From a virus, in the IMG/VR virus record IMGVR_UViG_3300028025_004180, positions 1 to 41,736 of that record: a DNA stretch of 41,736 bases, one strand, 5' to 3'. Each line of letters begins with the position of its first letter. The stretch's first letter is position 1. Below are positions 30,466 to 37,187 of this stretch, in pieces. A model generated the notes under the pieces. That model made no database searches. It saw only the letters and a program-made list of their open reading frames with translations, and was not told the origin of the DNA. The translations under genes were made by a program, and so were the position numbers.

Positions 30466-30605
30466 ACAGTATGTACGTGCCTTTAATATGCGTTTATGCC
30501 ATGCTAATTATGGTATTGGTAGAGATAAACGAACCAGCGCAAGTATATTGTGTTGAGCCAATTGAGCAAATTGAACAATGTGATACCTTAAACCTAGCCA
30601 AATGA
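30462..30605 (+). CDS. 47-residue membrane-anchored peptide
   Basis: ATG 30462 overlaps the previous stop. MNSMYVPLICVYAMLIMVLVEI is one membrane helix; the acidic tail VEPIEQIEQCDTLNLAK faces the periplasm or cytoplasm. It ends in LNLAK like its upstream neighbour, with nearly the same DNA around the next start. A frame opening at 30357 is rejected. Confidence 0.6.
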   Translation: MNSMYVPLICVYAMLIMVLVEINEPAQVYCVEPIEQIEQCDTLNLAK

Positions 30606-31045
30606 TAAAACACTTCACTACACCCGAATTTGCCGACTTACTAAAGCAGCATGGTATTGAGATTGATACGCCTTTTTACCGTTACTTTGATATTGTTTCT
30701 CCAACCGTTGACCGTATTGGTATTGATTGCCAATATGGCATGTTAGATATTAATAGCAGATATATGGCAGAAGGGCAAGAGGTTTGCCAGCCTAAACCAG
30801 CCTACCTACTTAGTGAAGTGCTAACGTGGTTGCCTCAATGCTTAGAAAATAGTGAACAGCATCCCGAATGGTGGTTAGAAGTATCTAGTAAAAATTATGG
30901 AAAGTTAGCTGCAAACTATAATTCAGAAACAACTGGATATAGCAAGCTAAATAAAGCAGATATACAGCAACTAATAACCCAAGGTCTTACCGAAGGGTGG
31001 TTAACCAAAGAAATAATTGAACAACAGATAAAAGACAAACAATGA
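30602..31045 (+). CDS. Hypothetical protein
   Basis: 147 residues from ATG 30602, overlapping the previous stop. FTTPEFADLLKQHGIEIDTPFYRYFDI, then a region with PAYLLSEVLTWLPQCL and WWLEVSSKNYGKLAANY, and a helical end (ADIQQLITQGLTEGWLTKEIIEQQ). The pattern is that of phage accessory proteins of unknown function (LSEVL.WLP). Stop overlaps the next start. Confidence 0.6.
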   Translation: MIKHFTTPEFADLLKQHGIEIDTPFYRYFDIVSPTVDRIGIDCQYGMLDINSRYMAEGQEVCQPKPAYLLSEVLTWLPQCLENSEQHPEWWLEVSSKNYGKLAANYNSETTGYSKLNKADIQQLITQGLTEGWLTKEIIEQQIKDKQ

Positions 31046-31353
31046 GTCATACACCTACACCGTGGAGTGAACAAGGAAATAATATAACCGATAATACTAA
31101 CGGGCTTATTTGCACTTTTGAAAAAGGGCATTGGACATTTACCAATACCAAGGCTAATAAAAAACGAATAGTAGCTTGCATAAACGCCTGTGCTGAATTT
31201 TCCGACCCTAGAATAGACATAGGGCTTTTAAAACTCGACAACGAGCAAAAAGCTAGGTTGTTGGTTTCCTGCGAAGCGGCACTTGCTGAACGTGACACCG
31301 AGATAGCCCAGCTAAAGGCTAGGGTAACCGAACTTTTAAACGCTACTAAATAA
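31042..31353 (+). CDS. HTPxPW-type conserved phage protein
   Basis: 103 residues. It starts SHTPTPWSEQGNNI, has KRIVACINACAEFSDPRI and a C-terminal coiled coil (AALAERDTEIAQLKARVTELL). The HTPxPW start and VACINAC segment are found in many small phage proteins; the function is unknown. It ends the operon about 60 nt before a new promoter. Confidence 0.75.
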   Translation: MSHTPTPWSEQGNNITDNTNGLICTFEKGHWTFTNTKANKKRIVACINACAEFSDPRIDIGLLKLDNEQKARLLVSCEAALAERDTEIAQLKARVTELLNATK

Positions 31354-31365
31354 GTAGCTAAATAG

Positions 31366-31396
31366 TTGATAATTAGAGTATTAATTACTAAATTTA
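31366..31396 (+). promoter_or_regulatory. Probable promoter
   Basis: TTG (31366-31368), 20 nt, TAAATTTA (31389-31396), one mismatch in the core. ATG 31412 lies 15 nt behind. Confidence 0.5.
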
Positions 31397-31411
31397 CGTA
31401 AAGCAAAACCA

Positions 31412-31804
31412 ATGAGCACATTAACATTAACAATAGGCATACTAGCCCCTGTAATTACTTTTTTAATTGGTAGGTACTTTCGAGCCGTAAAAGCAAAGGA
31501 ACTTGATAACGTATCTAAAGCCCGTGATTATTGGGAAGAACAGTATTATAAAGTATGGGATAAAAAAGAAGTACTACAAACCGATTTAAACGAGTGTGAA
31601 AGTTTGCTTTATGAAGTTACTAGCAAATTTCCCAAATTTGAGTTAGTACCAAACATATACAAACACCCTGCGGCTAATGACAACTACCTTTACATCGAAG
31701 GAGAAGTAAACGGCAACCGTGAAGCTGGATTATTAAAGCTAAGTGATTGGAATAAAGCCAAAGAAAGACTTTTAAAGAACCTCGAAGATAAACCAAATAA
31801 CTAA
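31412..31804 (+). CDS. Membrane-anchored coiled-coil protein
   Basis: 130 residues. An N-terminal membrane helix (STLTLTIGILAPVITFLIGRYF, residues 2-23), then a coiled coil (KELDNVSKARDYWEEQYYKVWDKKEVLQTDL), then a small domain with PNIYKHPAANDNYLYIEGEV. The membrane location and early expression suggest a host-envelope or exclusion role, as inference. Not recognised. Confidence 0.6.
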   Translation: MSTLTLTIGILAPVITFLIGRYFRAVKAKELDNVSKARDYWEEQYYKVWDKKEVLQTDLNECESLLYEVTSKFPKFELVPNIYKHPAANDNYLYIEGEVNGNREAGLLKLSDWNKAKERLLKNLEDKPNN

Positions 31805-31817
31805 ACAACCAATAGAT

Positions 31818-32066
31818 ATGAACAAGACAAAAGAATTTCAAAAGATAATTTCCGAGTTGGAAGGTATTTTTAAGCGTTGCGAAAATCACGGTATTACATT
31901 AGCTATTGTAGCAAGCGATGGCAAAAACGATTTAAGGATTGCTTGTGGAACTATACAAGCCATTTCGGATATTATTTCCAGTAAAGAAGATAGCGTAATT
32001 TTAAAAGCCGCTAAACTTGCAGCAGCAGGTGTTTTGATTAAAGAACTTTTACCCGAAAACCAATAG
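31818..32066 (+). CDS. Small hypothetical protein
   Basis: 82 residues. KCENHGITLAIVASDGKNDLRIACGTIQAISDII and an Ala-rich helix (LKAAKLAAAGVLIKELL). A leader ACTAAACAACCAATAGAT precedes ATG 31818, a remote form of the early leader. Not recognised. Confidence 0.6.
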   Translation: MNKTKEFQKIISELEGIFKRCENHGITLAIVASDGKNDLRIACGTIQAISDIISSKEDSVILKAAKLAAAGVLIKELLPENQ

Positions 32067-32069
32067 ATT

Positions 32070-32294
32070 ATGGAATGGATAAGTTTAGAAGAAAAAACCC
32101 CAATACCCGAAACTACTGTTTTGTTTTGGTTTGAAAACTCTGTTAATCCACATTGGAGACAAGAGAAGATAGGGCATATTGAGCGTAACGCAATGGGTGG
32201 GTATAAAATATATGTACGGGGTGGCTGGAATCCAATAGACGGATGGAGGGCTACTCATTTTATTCAATTATTAAGCCCACCTAAAAATAATTAA
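32070..32294 (+). CDS. DUF551-like protein, paralogue 1
   Basis: 74 residues. MEWISLEEKTPIPETTVLFWFENS, then GWNPIDGWRATHFIQLLSPP, follows the DUF551 plan (W I ... P ... VL ... W ... THW..LP.PP) in diverged form. DUF551 proteins are small, frequent in phages and of unknown function. The DNA ATTATGGAATGGATAAG at its start is repeated at 32473. Confidence 0.65.
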   Translation: MEWISLEEKTPIPETTVLFWFENSVNPHWRQEKIGHIERNAMGGYKIYVRGGWNPIDGWRATHFIQLLSPPKNN

Positions 32295-32297
32295 ATT

Positions 32298-32468
32298 ATG
32301 GAATACTGGATAAGAATTGGAAGGATTTGCACGGACACCGAAAGGGCTATTTTACCTGCGCTTGTTTATGCGGAATATATCGAACTACCCGTTGGTATTT
32401 TCAAAGGTAGTTTTATCTGTTTAATATGGTGGAAGTGGGGTATTGTTTTAGGTAAAAGCAAAAAGTAA
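32298..32468 (+). CDS. Small hypothetical protein
   Basis: 56 residues from ATG 32298 (MEYWIRIGRICTDTERAILPAL...). A hydrophobic end (FICLIWWKWGIVLGKSKK) could touch the membrane. Its start region (ATTATGGAATACTGGATAAG) resembles that of the two DUF551 paralogues around it, so it probably arose from the same duplication. It is 3-4 nt from both neighbours. Confidence 0.55.
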   Translation: MEYWIRIGRICTDTERAILPALVYAEYIELPVGIFKGSFICLIWWKWGIVLGKSKK

Positions 32469-32472
32469 GATT

Positions 32473-32706
32473 ATGGAATGGATAAGCGTAAAGGATAGAT
32501 TGCCCGAAATAGAGCAAGAGGTATTCATTTACTATGAATGGGTTGATAGTAACAAAAAAATATACCCTAGTATGTCGGTATGTTACATTCGGTCAATAAC
32601 AAAGTATGCTAATTCTCAAAGTGTTGAATGGAATGAAATTGGCAGTAATATGATTACCCATTGGATGCCATTACCCCCTAAACCCATTGAAACAACGAAT
32701 AAATAA
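32473..32706 (+). CDS. DUF551 protein, paralogue 2
   Basis: 77 residues. MEWISVKDRLPEIEQEVFIYYEW and ITHWMPLPPKP are the exact DUF551 ends (WISVKDRLPE ... THWMPLP). Function unknown. It is closer to the family than its paralogue at 32070. Confidence 0.8.
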   Translation: MEWISVKDRLPEIEQEVFIYYEWVDSNKKIYPSMSVCYIRSITKYANSQSVEWNEIGSNMITHWMPLPPKPIETTNK

Positions 32707-32716
32707 TGTATCTTTG
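32687..32716 (+). promoter_or_regulatory. Promoter
   Basis: TTG (32687-32689), 19 nt, TATCTTTG (32709-32716): both boxes and spacing fit. Behind it lies AACCTAAACCAATAACC, a relative of the early leader, before ATG 32751. Confidence 0.7.
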
Positions 32717-32750
32717 TATAAACCTAAACCAATAACCAAACTAAAATGCA

Positions 32751-33128
32751 ATGGTAGAACTAGGAAAGTATTACAAGCCCAAGCACGGCAAAAAAAATAA
32801 CTATGTTGTAAAAGTAATTTCATTCCATGAAAGATACAGCCAAAGGTATTTTAATGCTAAAGTGGTAGCAGGAATAGACAAAAAGCAAGGCGAGTATTTA
32901 AGTTCGCTGCATACTGGTTATTACGAACCCTACACACCAACACGACAAGAATTGATTGAATGGGGCGAAACAGACACGCTAACGAACGATAACCCAAACA
33001 AGGTAGAAGTTGACGACAAAGATGTTAACCTTCGCTTAGAGTGCCTTAAATTGGCTTTACAATATCAAATATCAAACCCATTAATGGGGGCGGAGGGATT
33101 TTATAACTGGATAAAAACTAAGCAATGA
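32751..33128 (+). CDS. Hypothetical protein
   Basis: 125 residues (MVELGKYYKPKHGKKNNYVVKVISFHERYSQ). A beta-rich first part with HTGYYEPYTPTRQELIEWG, then a helical acidic end (DKDVNLRLECLKLALQYQ). An ATG at 32746 in another frame reaches a stop after three codons and is not used. Its stop overlaps the next start. Not recognised. Confidence 0.6.
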   Translation: MVELGKYYKPKHGKKNNYVVKVISFHERYSQRYFNAKVVAGIDKKQGEYLSSLHTGYYEPYTPTRQELIEWGETDTLTNDNPNKVEVDDKDVNLRLECLKLALQYQISNPLMGAEGFYNWIKTKQ

Positions 33129-33301
33129 GAACAACATTTAGATGCTACCTTGATGAAGTATTGATATTACTGATGCTATTTACTGGCAAGTTCCCGAAAT
33201 GGGCAGATATTGCTATTTTAGTGATAATTTTAATCTCTATAGCAGAAGTTACCGTTAGGCTAGTAAAGAAATACAAAGCAGCCAAACAAGCTAAACCATA
33301 A
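33125..33301 (+). CDS. 58-residue membrane protein
   Basis: ATG 33125 overlaps the previous stop (ATGA). Two hydrophobic segments (EVLILLMLFTG and ADIAILVIILISIAEV) and a basic tail (RLVKKYKAAKQAKP). Function unknown; another of the small coupled membrane genes. Confidence 0.6.
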   Translation: MRTTFRCYLDEVLILLMLFTGKFPKWADIAILVIILISIAEVTVRLVKKYKAAKQAKP

Positions 33302-33305
33302 GACA

Positions 33306-33668
33306 ATGAGCAACCAAAAACTAAACAGTAACGTAACTATGTTTGTTAAAGATGGGCAAGGCAATCCATTAGACTTTACCAAGCCGTTGTTATCACAAGT
33401 AATTAGGGTAATGCAAGACTTCCCAAACAACGTATGGTTAGTTGCTGATTGCATAGAGCATGGCAATATCTTTGTTACGCATAACTTCGATACCGCAATT
33501 CAGTATATTAAGCTATGCGACAAATCTAATAAAAACGAACTAATACACATACACGGCTACCCAAGCTACGAAAGTGCTTATTCGGTGGCTTTAGATATGC
33601 GAGAATGCAGCCCGTTTTGTTACGATGAAGATGAGGATATTAGCGAGTTTATTAGTGAATTAAATTAA
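33306..33668 (+). CDS. Hypothetical protein with acidic tail
   Basis: 120 residues. FVKDGQGNPLDFTKPLLSQVIRVMQDFPNNVWLVADC, then FVTHNFDTAIQYIKLCD, ending in YDEDEDISEFISELN. The middle looks like a small alpha/beta domain; the acidic end could bind a basic partner. Not recognised. It is the last gene before the terminase genes. Confidence 0.55.
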   Translation: MSNQKLNSNVTMFVKDGQGNPLDFTKPLLSQVIRVMQDFPNNVWLVADCIEHGNIFVTHNFDTAIQYIKLCDKSNKNELIHIHGYPSYESAYSVALDMRECSPFCYDEDEDISEFISELN

Positions 33669-33673
33669 CATTT

Positions 33674-33715
33674 ATGCCAGCAGGTAGACCAAGCGAATAC
33701 AACTACGAGTTATGA
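33674..33715 (+). CDS. 13-residue minigene MPAGRPSEYNYEL
   Basis: ATG 33674, stop TGA 33713-33715 overlapping ATG 33712 of the small terminase. The peptide MPAGRPSEYNYEL is the usual first segment of another family of small terminases (MPAGRPxxYxxE), so it may be a relic of a replaced gene or a leader peptide that couples translation. Confidence 0.35.
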   Translation: MPAGRPSEYNYEL

Positions 33716-34218
33716 GCAAAGGAGCACCAAAAGGAAATAAGTTTTGGCAGCAGCGTTCTAAACATGGACGTGATAAGCTATTTGCAACACCTGAATTAAT
33801 GTGGGAAGCAGCAACTGAATACTTTGATTGGTGCGATGAAAACCCGTGGTTAAAGTATGAAGCTATTAAGTCGGGGGATATGTGCGGTAAGTTAGTGGCT
33901 ATACCTACTGCAATACCTTACACAATTGAGGGGTTATGCGGTTATCTTGATTGCAATAAAGGTTATTTTAATGACTTTGAGAATGCTTTAATAGGGAAGA
34001 CGGATGATATAAGTAAAGATTTTTCCGTTATCGTAACACGCATACGGGAAAAAATATACCAACAGAAGTTTACGGGCGCAACGGTAGGGGCGTTTAATTC
34101 TAGTATTATAGCTAGGGACTTAGGATTGACCGATAAGCAAGACGTAACCAGCGGAGGGGATAAGATAGACAACACGATAGTAATTAAGCACGTTGATATG
34201 AGTAAGCCCGAAAAGTAG
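33712..34218 (+). CDS. terS: Terminase small subunit
   Basis: 168 residues. SKGAPKGNKFWQQRSKHGRDKLFATPELMWEAATEYFDWCDENPW is typical of small terminase subunits of Bacteroidota phages; LCGYLDCNKGYFNDFENAL is a helix-turn-helix and TRIREKIYQQKFTGATVGAFNSSIIARDLGL the oligomerisation part. It recognises the packaging site and hands DNA to the large subunit, whose gene follows after 57 nt. Confidence 0.85.
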   Translation: MSKGAPKGNKFWQQRSKHGRDKLFATPELMWEAATEYFDWCDENPWLKYEAIKSGDMCGKLVAIPTAIPYTIEGLCGYLDCNKGYFNDFENALIGKTDDISKDFSVIVTRIREKIYQQKFTGATVGAFNSSIIARDLGLTDKQDVTSGGDKIDNTIVIKHVDMSKPEK

Positions 34219-34275
34219 GCATTGATTATCAGTACCCAAACAACTTTGCTTACAGCGTGGAGACAACTTGCATAG

Positions 34276-35475
34276 ATGGAATTAGCATTTAACAGCGCAT
34301 ACTATAATCTAAGGGCAACTCTCAAGCGTTACGTATGTTTAGTGGGGGGCAGGGGTTCTGGCAAAAGTTTTGTAGCGGCACAGGATATTATAATCAACAT
34401 GGTTGAGCAACACTATTTCCGTTGCGTTATTGCCCGTGCCAATTTTAGCGACATTCGAGGTTCACAGTTCCAACAGCTAAAGGATATTATCAACGGCAGC
34501 GGCATGGAGCACCTATTTCACATTCGAGAAAACACAATGGAAATAGAATGCAAGCTAAACGGGAACAAGATAATCGCTAAAGGGTTTCGTGCCAGCAGCG
34601 GCAGCGCAACGGCTAAAATGAAATCAATTACAGAGGTCAACTACGCATGGGTTGAGGAAGCCGATGAAGTAGGTTATAGCGATTTTAATAAGTTCGACCT
34701 ATCACTAAGAACCACCAAAGGCAAAAAGCTAAAGATTGTTTTAAGCTATAATACCGAGAATGAAGATTGCTGGATAAAAACCAAGTTCCACGACACGAAC
34801 TATTCAGAGTGCGAGTTTATCCATACCACCTACCATTGCAACATTCGGAACTTACACCCCGACTATATCCGCAAAATGGAAAGCCTACTAGAAATTGACC
34901 CCGAATATTACAGGGTAGTTGTGTTAGGTGAGTGGGGCAGCGGTAAGCAAGGTAAGATATTCGACAAATACGAAACAGGCGAATTTCCGCAACACTTCAC
35001 AAGCGAAGCCTACGGGCTTGACTTTGGTTTTACTAACGACCCTACCGCTTTAGTACACATACGCTATTCAGAGGGCGCAATTTACGTAAGGCAGCTAATA
35101 TACGGTTACGGGTTGACTAACTCTGATATTTGCGATAAAATGCGAGGTTTGGGCGTTACACGAAATGACGTTATATTTGCTGATAGTGCAGAGCCGAAAA
35201 GTATTGAGGAAATATACCGTCAAGGGTTCAACATCAAGCCAACGGTAAAAGGTGCGGATAGCATTAATTTAGGAATACAGTTAATCAAACAATACCCATT
35301 AGTCATTTGCCAAAGCCCCGATTTAATGAAGGAGTTAAAGAATTACACTTGGGCAACTGATAAAAACGGCAACTTGCTAAACAAGCCAATAGATGCCTTT
35401 AATCACGCTATAGATGCGACACGCTACGCAGTTACGGGCTTATTTGGACAGCCTAAAAACCAAATTTACTACTAA
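34276..35475 (+). CDS. terL: Terminase large subunit (PBSX type)
   Basis: 399 residues. GGRGSGKS (residues 24-31) is Walker A and YAWVEEAD (123-130) Walker B of the packaging ATPase; the RNase H-like nuclease has GLDFGFTNDPTA (D249), FADSAEP (about 303) and DAFNHAIDATRYA near the end, the three acidic sites. A TAG sits directly before ATG, so the start is certain. It pumps DNA into the prohead and cuts the concatemer. The stop overlaps the next start (TAATG). Confidence 0.95.
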   Translation: MELAFNSAYYNLRATLKRYVCLVGGRGSGKSFVAAQDIIINMVEQHYFRCVIARANFSDIRGSQFQQLKDIINGSGMEHLFHIRENTMEIECKLNGNKIIAKGFRASSGSATAKMKSITEVNYAWVEEADEVGYSDFNKFDLSLRTTKGKKLKIVLSYNTENEDCWIKTKFHDTNYSECEFIHTTYHCNIRNLHPDYIRKMESLLEIDPEYYRVVVLGEWGSGKQGKIFDKYETGEFPQHFTSEAYGLDFGFTNDPTALVHIRYSEGAIYVRQLIYGYGLTNSDICDKMRGLGVTRNDVIFADSAEPKSIEEIYRQGFNIKPTVKGADSINLGIQLIKQYPLVICQSPDLMKELKNYTWATDKNGNLLNKPIDAFNHAIDATRYAVTGLFGQPKNQIYY

Positions 35476-36077
35476 TGACACTAAGACAGTACATACAAGT
35501 AATGGATGCCTTAATAGGTGTGGACATAACAGAAGATATGACGGGAACGGACATGCTCGTAAGCTATCCCAAACAAGCCTATAAAGTGTTACTAGCTTGC
35601 ACGGATATGACTGAAGCTGAACTACTAGCCAAACCCGTTACGGAGGTCGTAGGAATGTTAGAAATAGCCGTACAAGGGTTATACCTTCCAAAGCCTTACG
35701 AAGTACCTTTTATTGAGGTGAACGGTAAAACCTACACCGCTTGTGAGCCATTGCTAATGGACATGGGCGCAAAAAGAATACCGTACGGAAATATCGAATT
35801 TGGCAACTGCATCGAAGCCCTAACGATAATGGATAACACTACGCATATTCACAGGGCTATGCCAATGGTATTGGCTTACTTGTACGAAGGTGAAGGACAC
35901 GTGACCGAAAAAGCTAACGAGTTTTTAGATATGGATGCGAGAGATGCGGCAAGTGCGTTCTTTTTTTTTGCGAGGTTAGGGCGTGGATATACAATACATT
36001 TATCAAACCGACTAGCGGAGATTACAGAACGGCAAAACACAAAGCCGCAGGGCAACGGGCTGGTGAAGATAAGCTAG
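35475..36077 (+). CDS. Tail assembly chaperone-like protein (0 frame)
   Basis: 200 residues in the zero frame. MTLRQYIQVMDALIGVDI and the helical parts (YKVLLACTDMTEAELLAKPVTEVVGMLEIA; HRAMPMVLAYLYEGEG) fit the helical, Trp-poor chaperones that bind tape measure proteins. At 35958-35969 TTC is followed by nine T, coding for FFFF. A -1 slip there enters an open frame to 36247, giving a 257-residue fusion. This is the genetic plan of gpG/gpGT. Its place next to terL instead of the tape measure gene is unusual. Confidence 0.55.
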   Translation: MTLRQYIQVMDALIGVDITEDMTGTDMLVSYPKQAYKVLLACTDMTEAELLAKPVTEVVGMLEIAVQGLYLPKPYEVPFIEVNGKTYTACEPLLMDMGAKRIPYGNIEFGNCIEALTIMDNTTHIHRAMPMVLAYLYEGEGHVTEKANEFLDMDARDAASAFFFFARLGRGYTIHLSNRLAEITERQNTKPQGNGLVKIS

Positions 36078-36247
36078 CCCCGTTTGGCTGGTATGCCACA
36101 CTAAAAGAAGCAAGCCCCGACCTAAGTAAAGATAATATAATAAGAGCCTTGCCAGTGCATGAAGTATTTGCAGACATAATGTACAGGCGTATGAATAATA
36201 AGGTACAATATAAGATGCAGATTTACATGAGTGAAGTTGTTAAGTAG
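35969..36247 (+). CDS. -1 frameshift extension (T-like part)
   Basis: Read in the -1 frame from TGC at 35969 to TAG at 36245-36247: 92 codons (CEVRAWIYNTFIKPTSGDYRTAKH...PFGWYATLKEAS...VQYKMQIYMSEVVK). No plausible start codon lies near its beginning, and 170 nt of it follow the zero-frame stop with no other gene. FGWYATLKEASxD and the Lys/Met-rich end read as real protein. It is best explained as the C-terminal part of a frameshift product. Confidence 0.6.
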   Translation, partial: CEVRAWIYNTFIKPTSGDYRTAKHKAAGQRAGEDKLAPFGWYATLKEASPDLSKDNIIRALPVHEVFADIMYRRMNNKVQYKMQIYMSEVVK

Positions 36248-36267
36248 CAGATAATTAATTATATTTG
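36237..36267 (+). promoter_or_regulatory. Promoter, nearly leaderless
   Basis: TTG (36237-36239), 20 nt, TATATTTG (36260-36267), ending 3 nt before ATG 36271. It starts the transcript of the small genes and the glycosyltransferase cluster. Confidence 0.65.
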
Positions 36268-36270
36268 AGC

Positions 36271-36492
36271 ATGAAAATAGTTGACCGATACTACCCCGAA
36301 AGCAAAACATATCAGTACGGTATTACCGAACTTGATGTAATAAACGGCAGGCAAACTTACCCGTATGAGGACAGAGCCGAAGCCGCTGCGCAATTACGAC
36401 TGGCACGGTTAAAAGAACGTGGCGCACGTAACGGGGGTAAATTTAGAGATAGGGCATTCGAGAACGCTTTAAAGGCAACCGATAGGATATGA
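36271..36492 (+). CDS. Small hypothetical protein
   Basis: 73 residues from ATG 36271 (MKIVDRYYPESKTYQYGI); a TTG at 36265 is inside the promoter and rejected. A helical Arg/Ala-rich part follows (EDRAEAAAQLRLARLKERGARNGGKFRDRAF). Basic, so nucleic acid binding is possible. Not recognised. Its stop overlaps the next ATG. Confidence 0.6.
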   Translation: MKIVDRYYPESKTYQYGITELDVINGRQTYPYEDRAEAAAQLRLARLKERGARNGGKFRDRAFENALKATDRI

Positions 36493-36626
36493 CGATAGAG
36501 CAAGCCAACGAAGCGGATATACAGCAGGCATTATTGAACTGTTACCCCACGTTGTATGCTCAATTTAATGCGATAGTACATTACAGACGTTACGGGGTGT
36601 TCCCGTTTGACCCACAACTAAACTAA
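36489..36626 (+). CDS. 45-residue hypothetical protein
   Basis: ATG 36489 overlaps the previous stop (ATGA). MTIEQANEADIQQALLNCYPTLYAQFNAIVHYRRYGVFPFDPQL: one helix followed by an aromatic end. Only 2 nt separate it from the next gene. Not recognised. Confidence 0.5.
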   Translation: MTIEQANEADIQQALLNCYPTLYAQFNAIVHYRRYGVFPFDPQLN

Positions 36627-36628
36627 CC

Positions 36629-36796
36629 ATGAAACTACCTAACTTTAAAGAGCCATTAATTAACGGACTTGTTGCGTTCTTTTGGGCGGTCTTGTTTTTT
36701 ATCATGACAGGCAATAAAGATATTACACTAGCGGTGTTTATTGTTGTACATCAAGTACATAGTGCTGCAACCTATTTACGCAATAGAATAAACTAA
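36629..36796 (+). CDS. 55-residue membrane protein
   Basis: ATG 36629. MKLPNFKEPLINGLVAFFWAVLFFIMTG is one membrane helix and ITLAVFIVVHQVHSAATYL a second. Two-helix layout would also suit a small holin, but the position far from the lysis genes argues for another role. Confidence 0.55.
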   Translation: MKLPNFKEPLINGLVAFFWAVLFFIMTGNKDITLAVFIVVHQVHSAATYLRNRIN

Positions 36797-36803
36797 ACTA
36801 ACT

Positions 36804-37187
36804 ATGAAAGCAAGAGTAAACAAAGTAACCGAACCAATAACCATAGCCGTGCAGGATAGTAGGTTAAATTATGTAGTGTCTTTATTAGTAGGGGATATAC
36901 TGACAAGGTTTGAAGGTGGCGAGTATTTTTACATAGATGGAGAAACGCCAAGGGAAATACCAAGTGCTATTATGGACATTGTAAAAACAGAGCCATGCCC
37001 AACATTAGACGTAAAATTGTTTGTCAATTCAAATAGTAGACTTATTGTTCAAATTGAAGATGGTGAATTTTTTACAAGCGATGAAATAGCTCAAGCCGTA
37101 AAAAAGGCTATTGATAAAACCCGTAGAATATGTTTACCAAGAAACGCAACCAATGATACCCAAAATACTATTAGGAGCACCAATTAA
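36804..37187 (+). CDS. Hypothetical protein
   Basis: 127 residues (MKARVNKVTEPITIAVQDSRLNYVVSLLVGD), beta-rich with a helix near SDEIAQAVKKAIDKTRR. The end (CLPRNATNDTQN) overlaps the next gene by 35 nt in another frame. Not recognised. Confidence 0.55.
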   Translation: MKARVNKVTEPITIAVQDSRLNYVVSLLVGDILTRFEGGEYFYIDGETPREIPSAIMDIVKTEPCPTLDVKLFVNSNSRLIVQIEDGEFFTSDEIAQAVKKAIDKTRRICLPRNATNDTQNTIRSTN

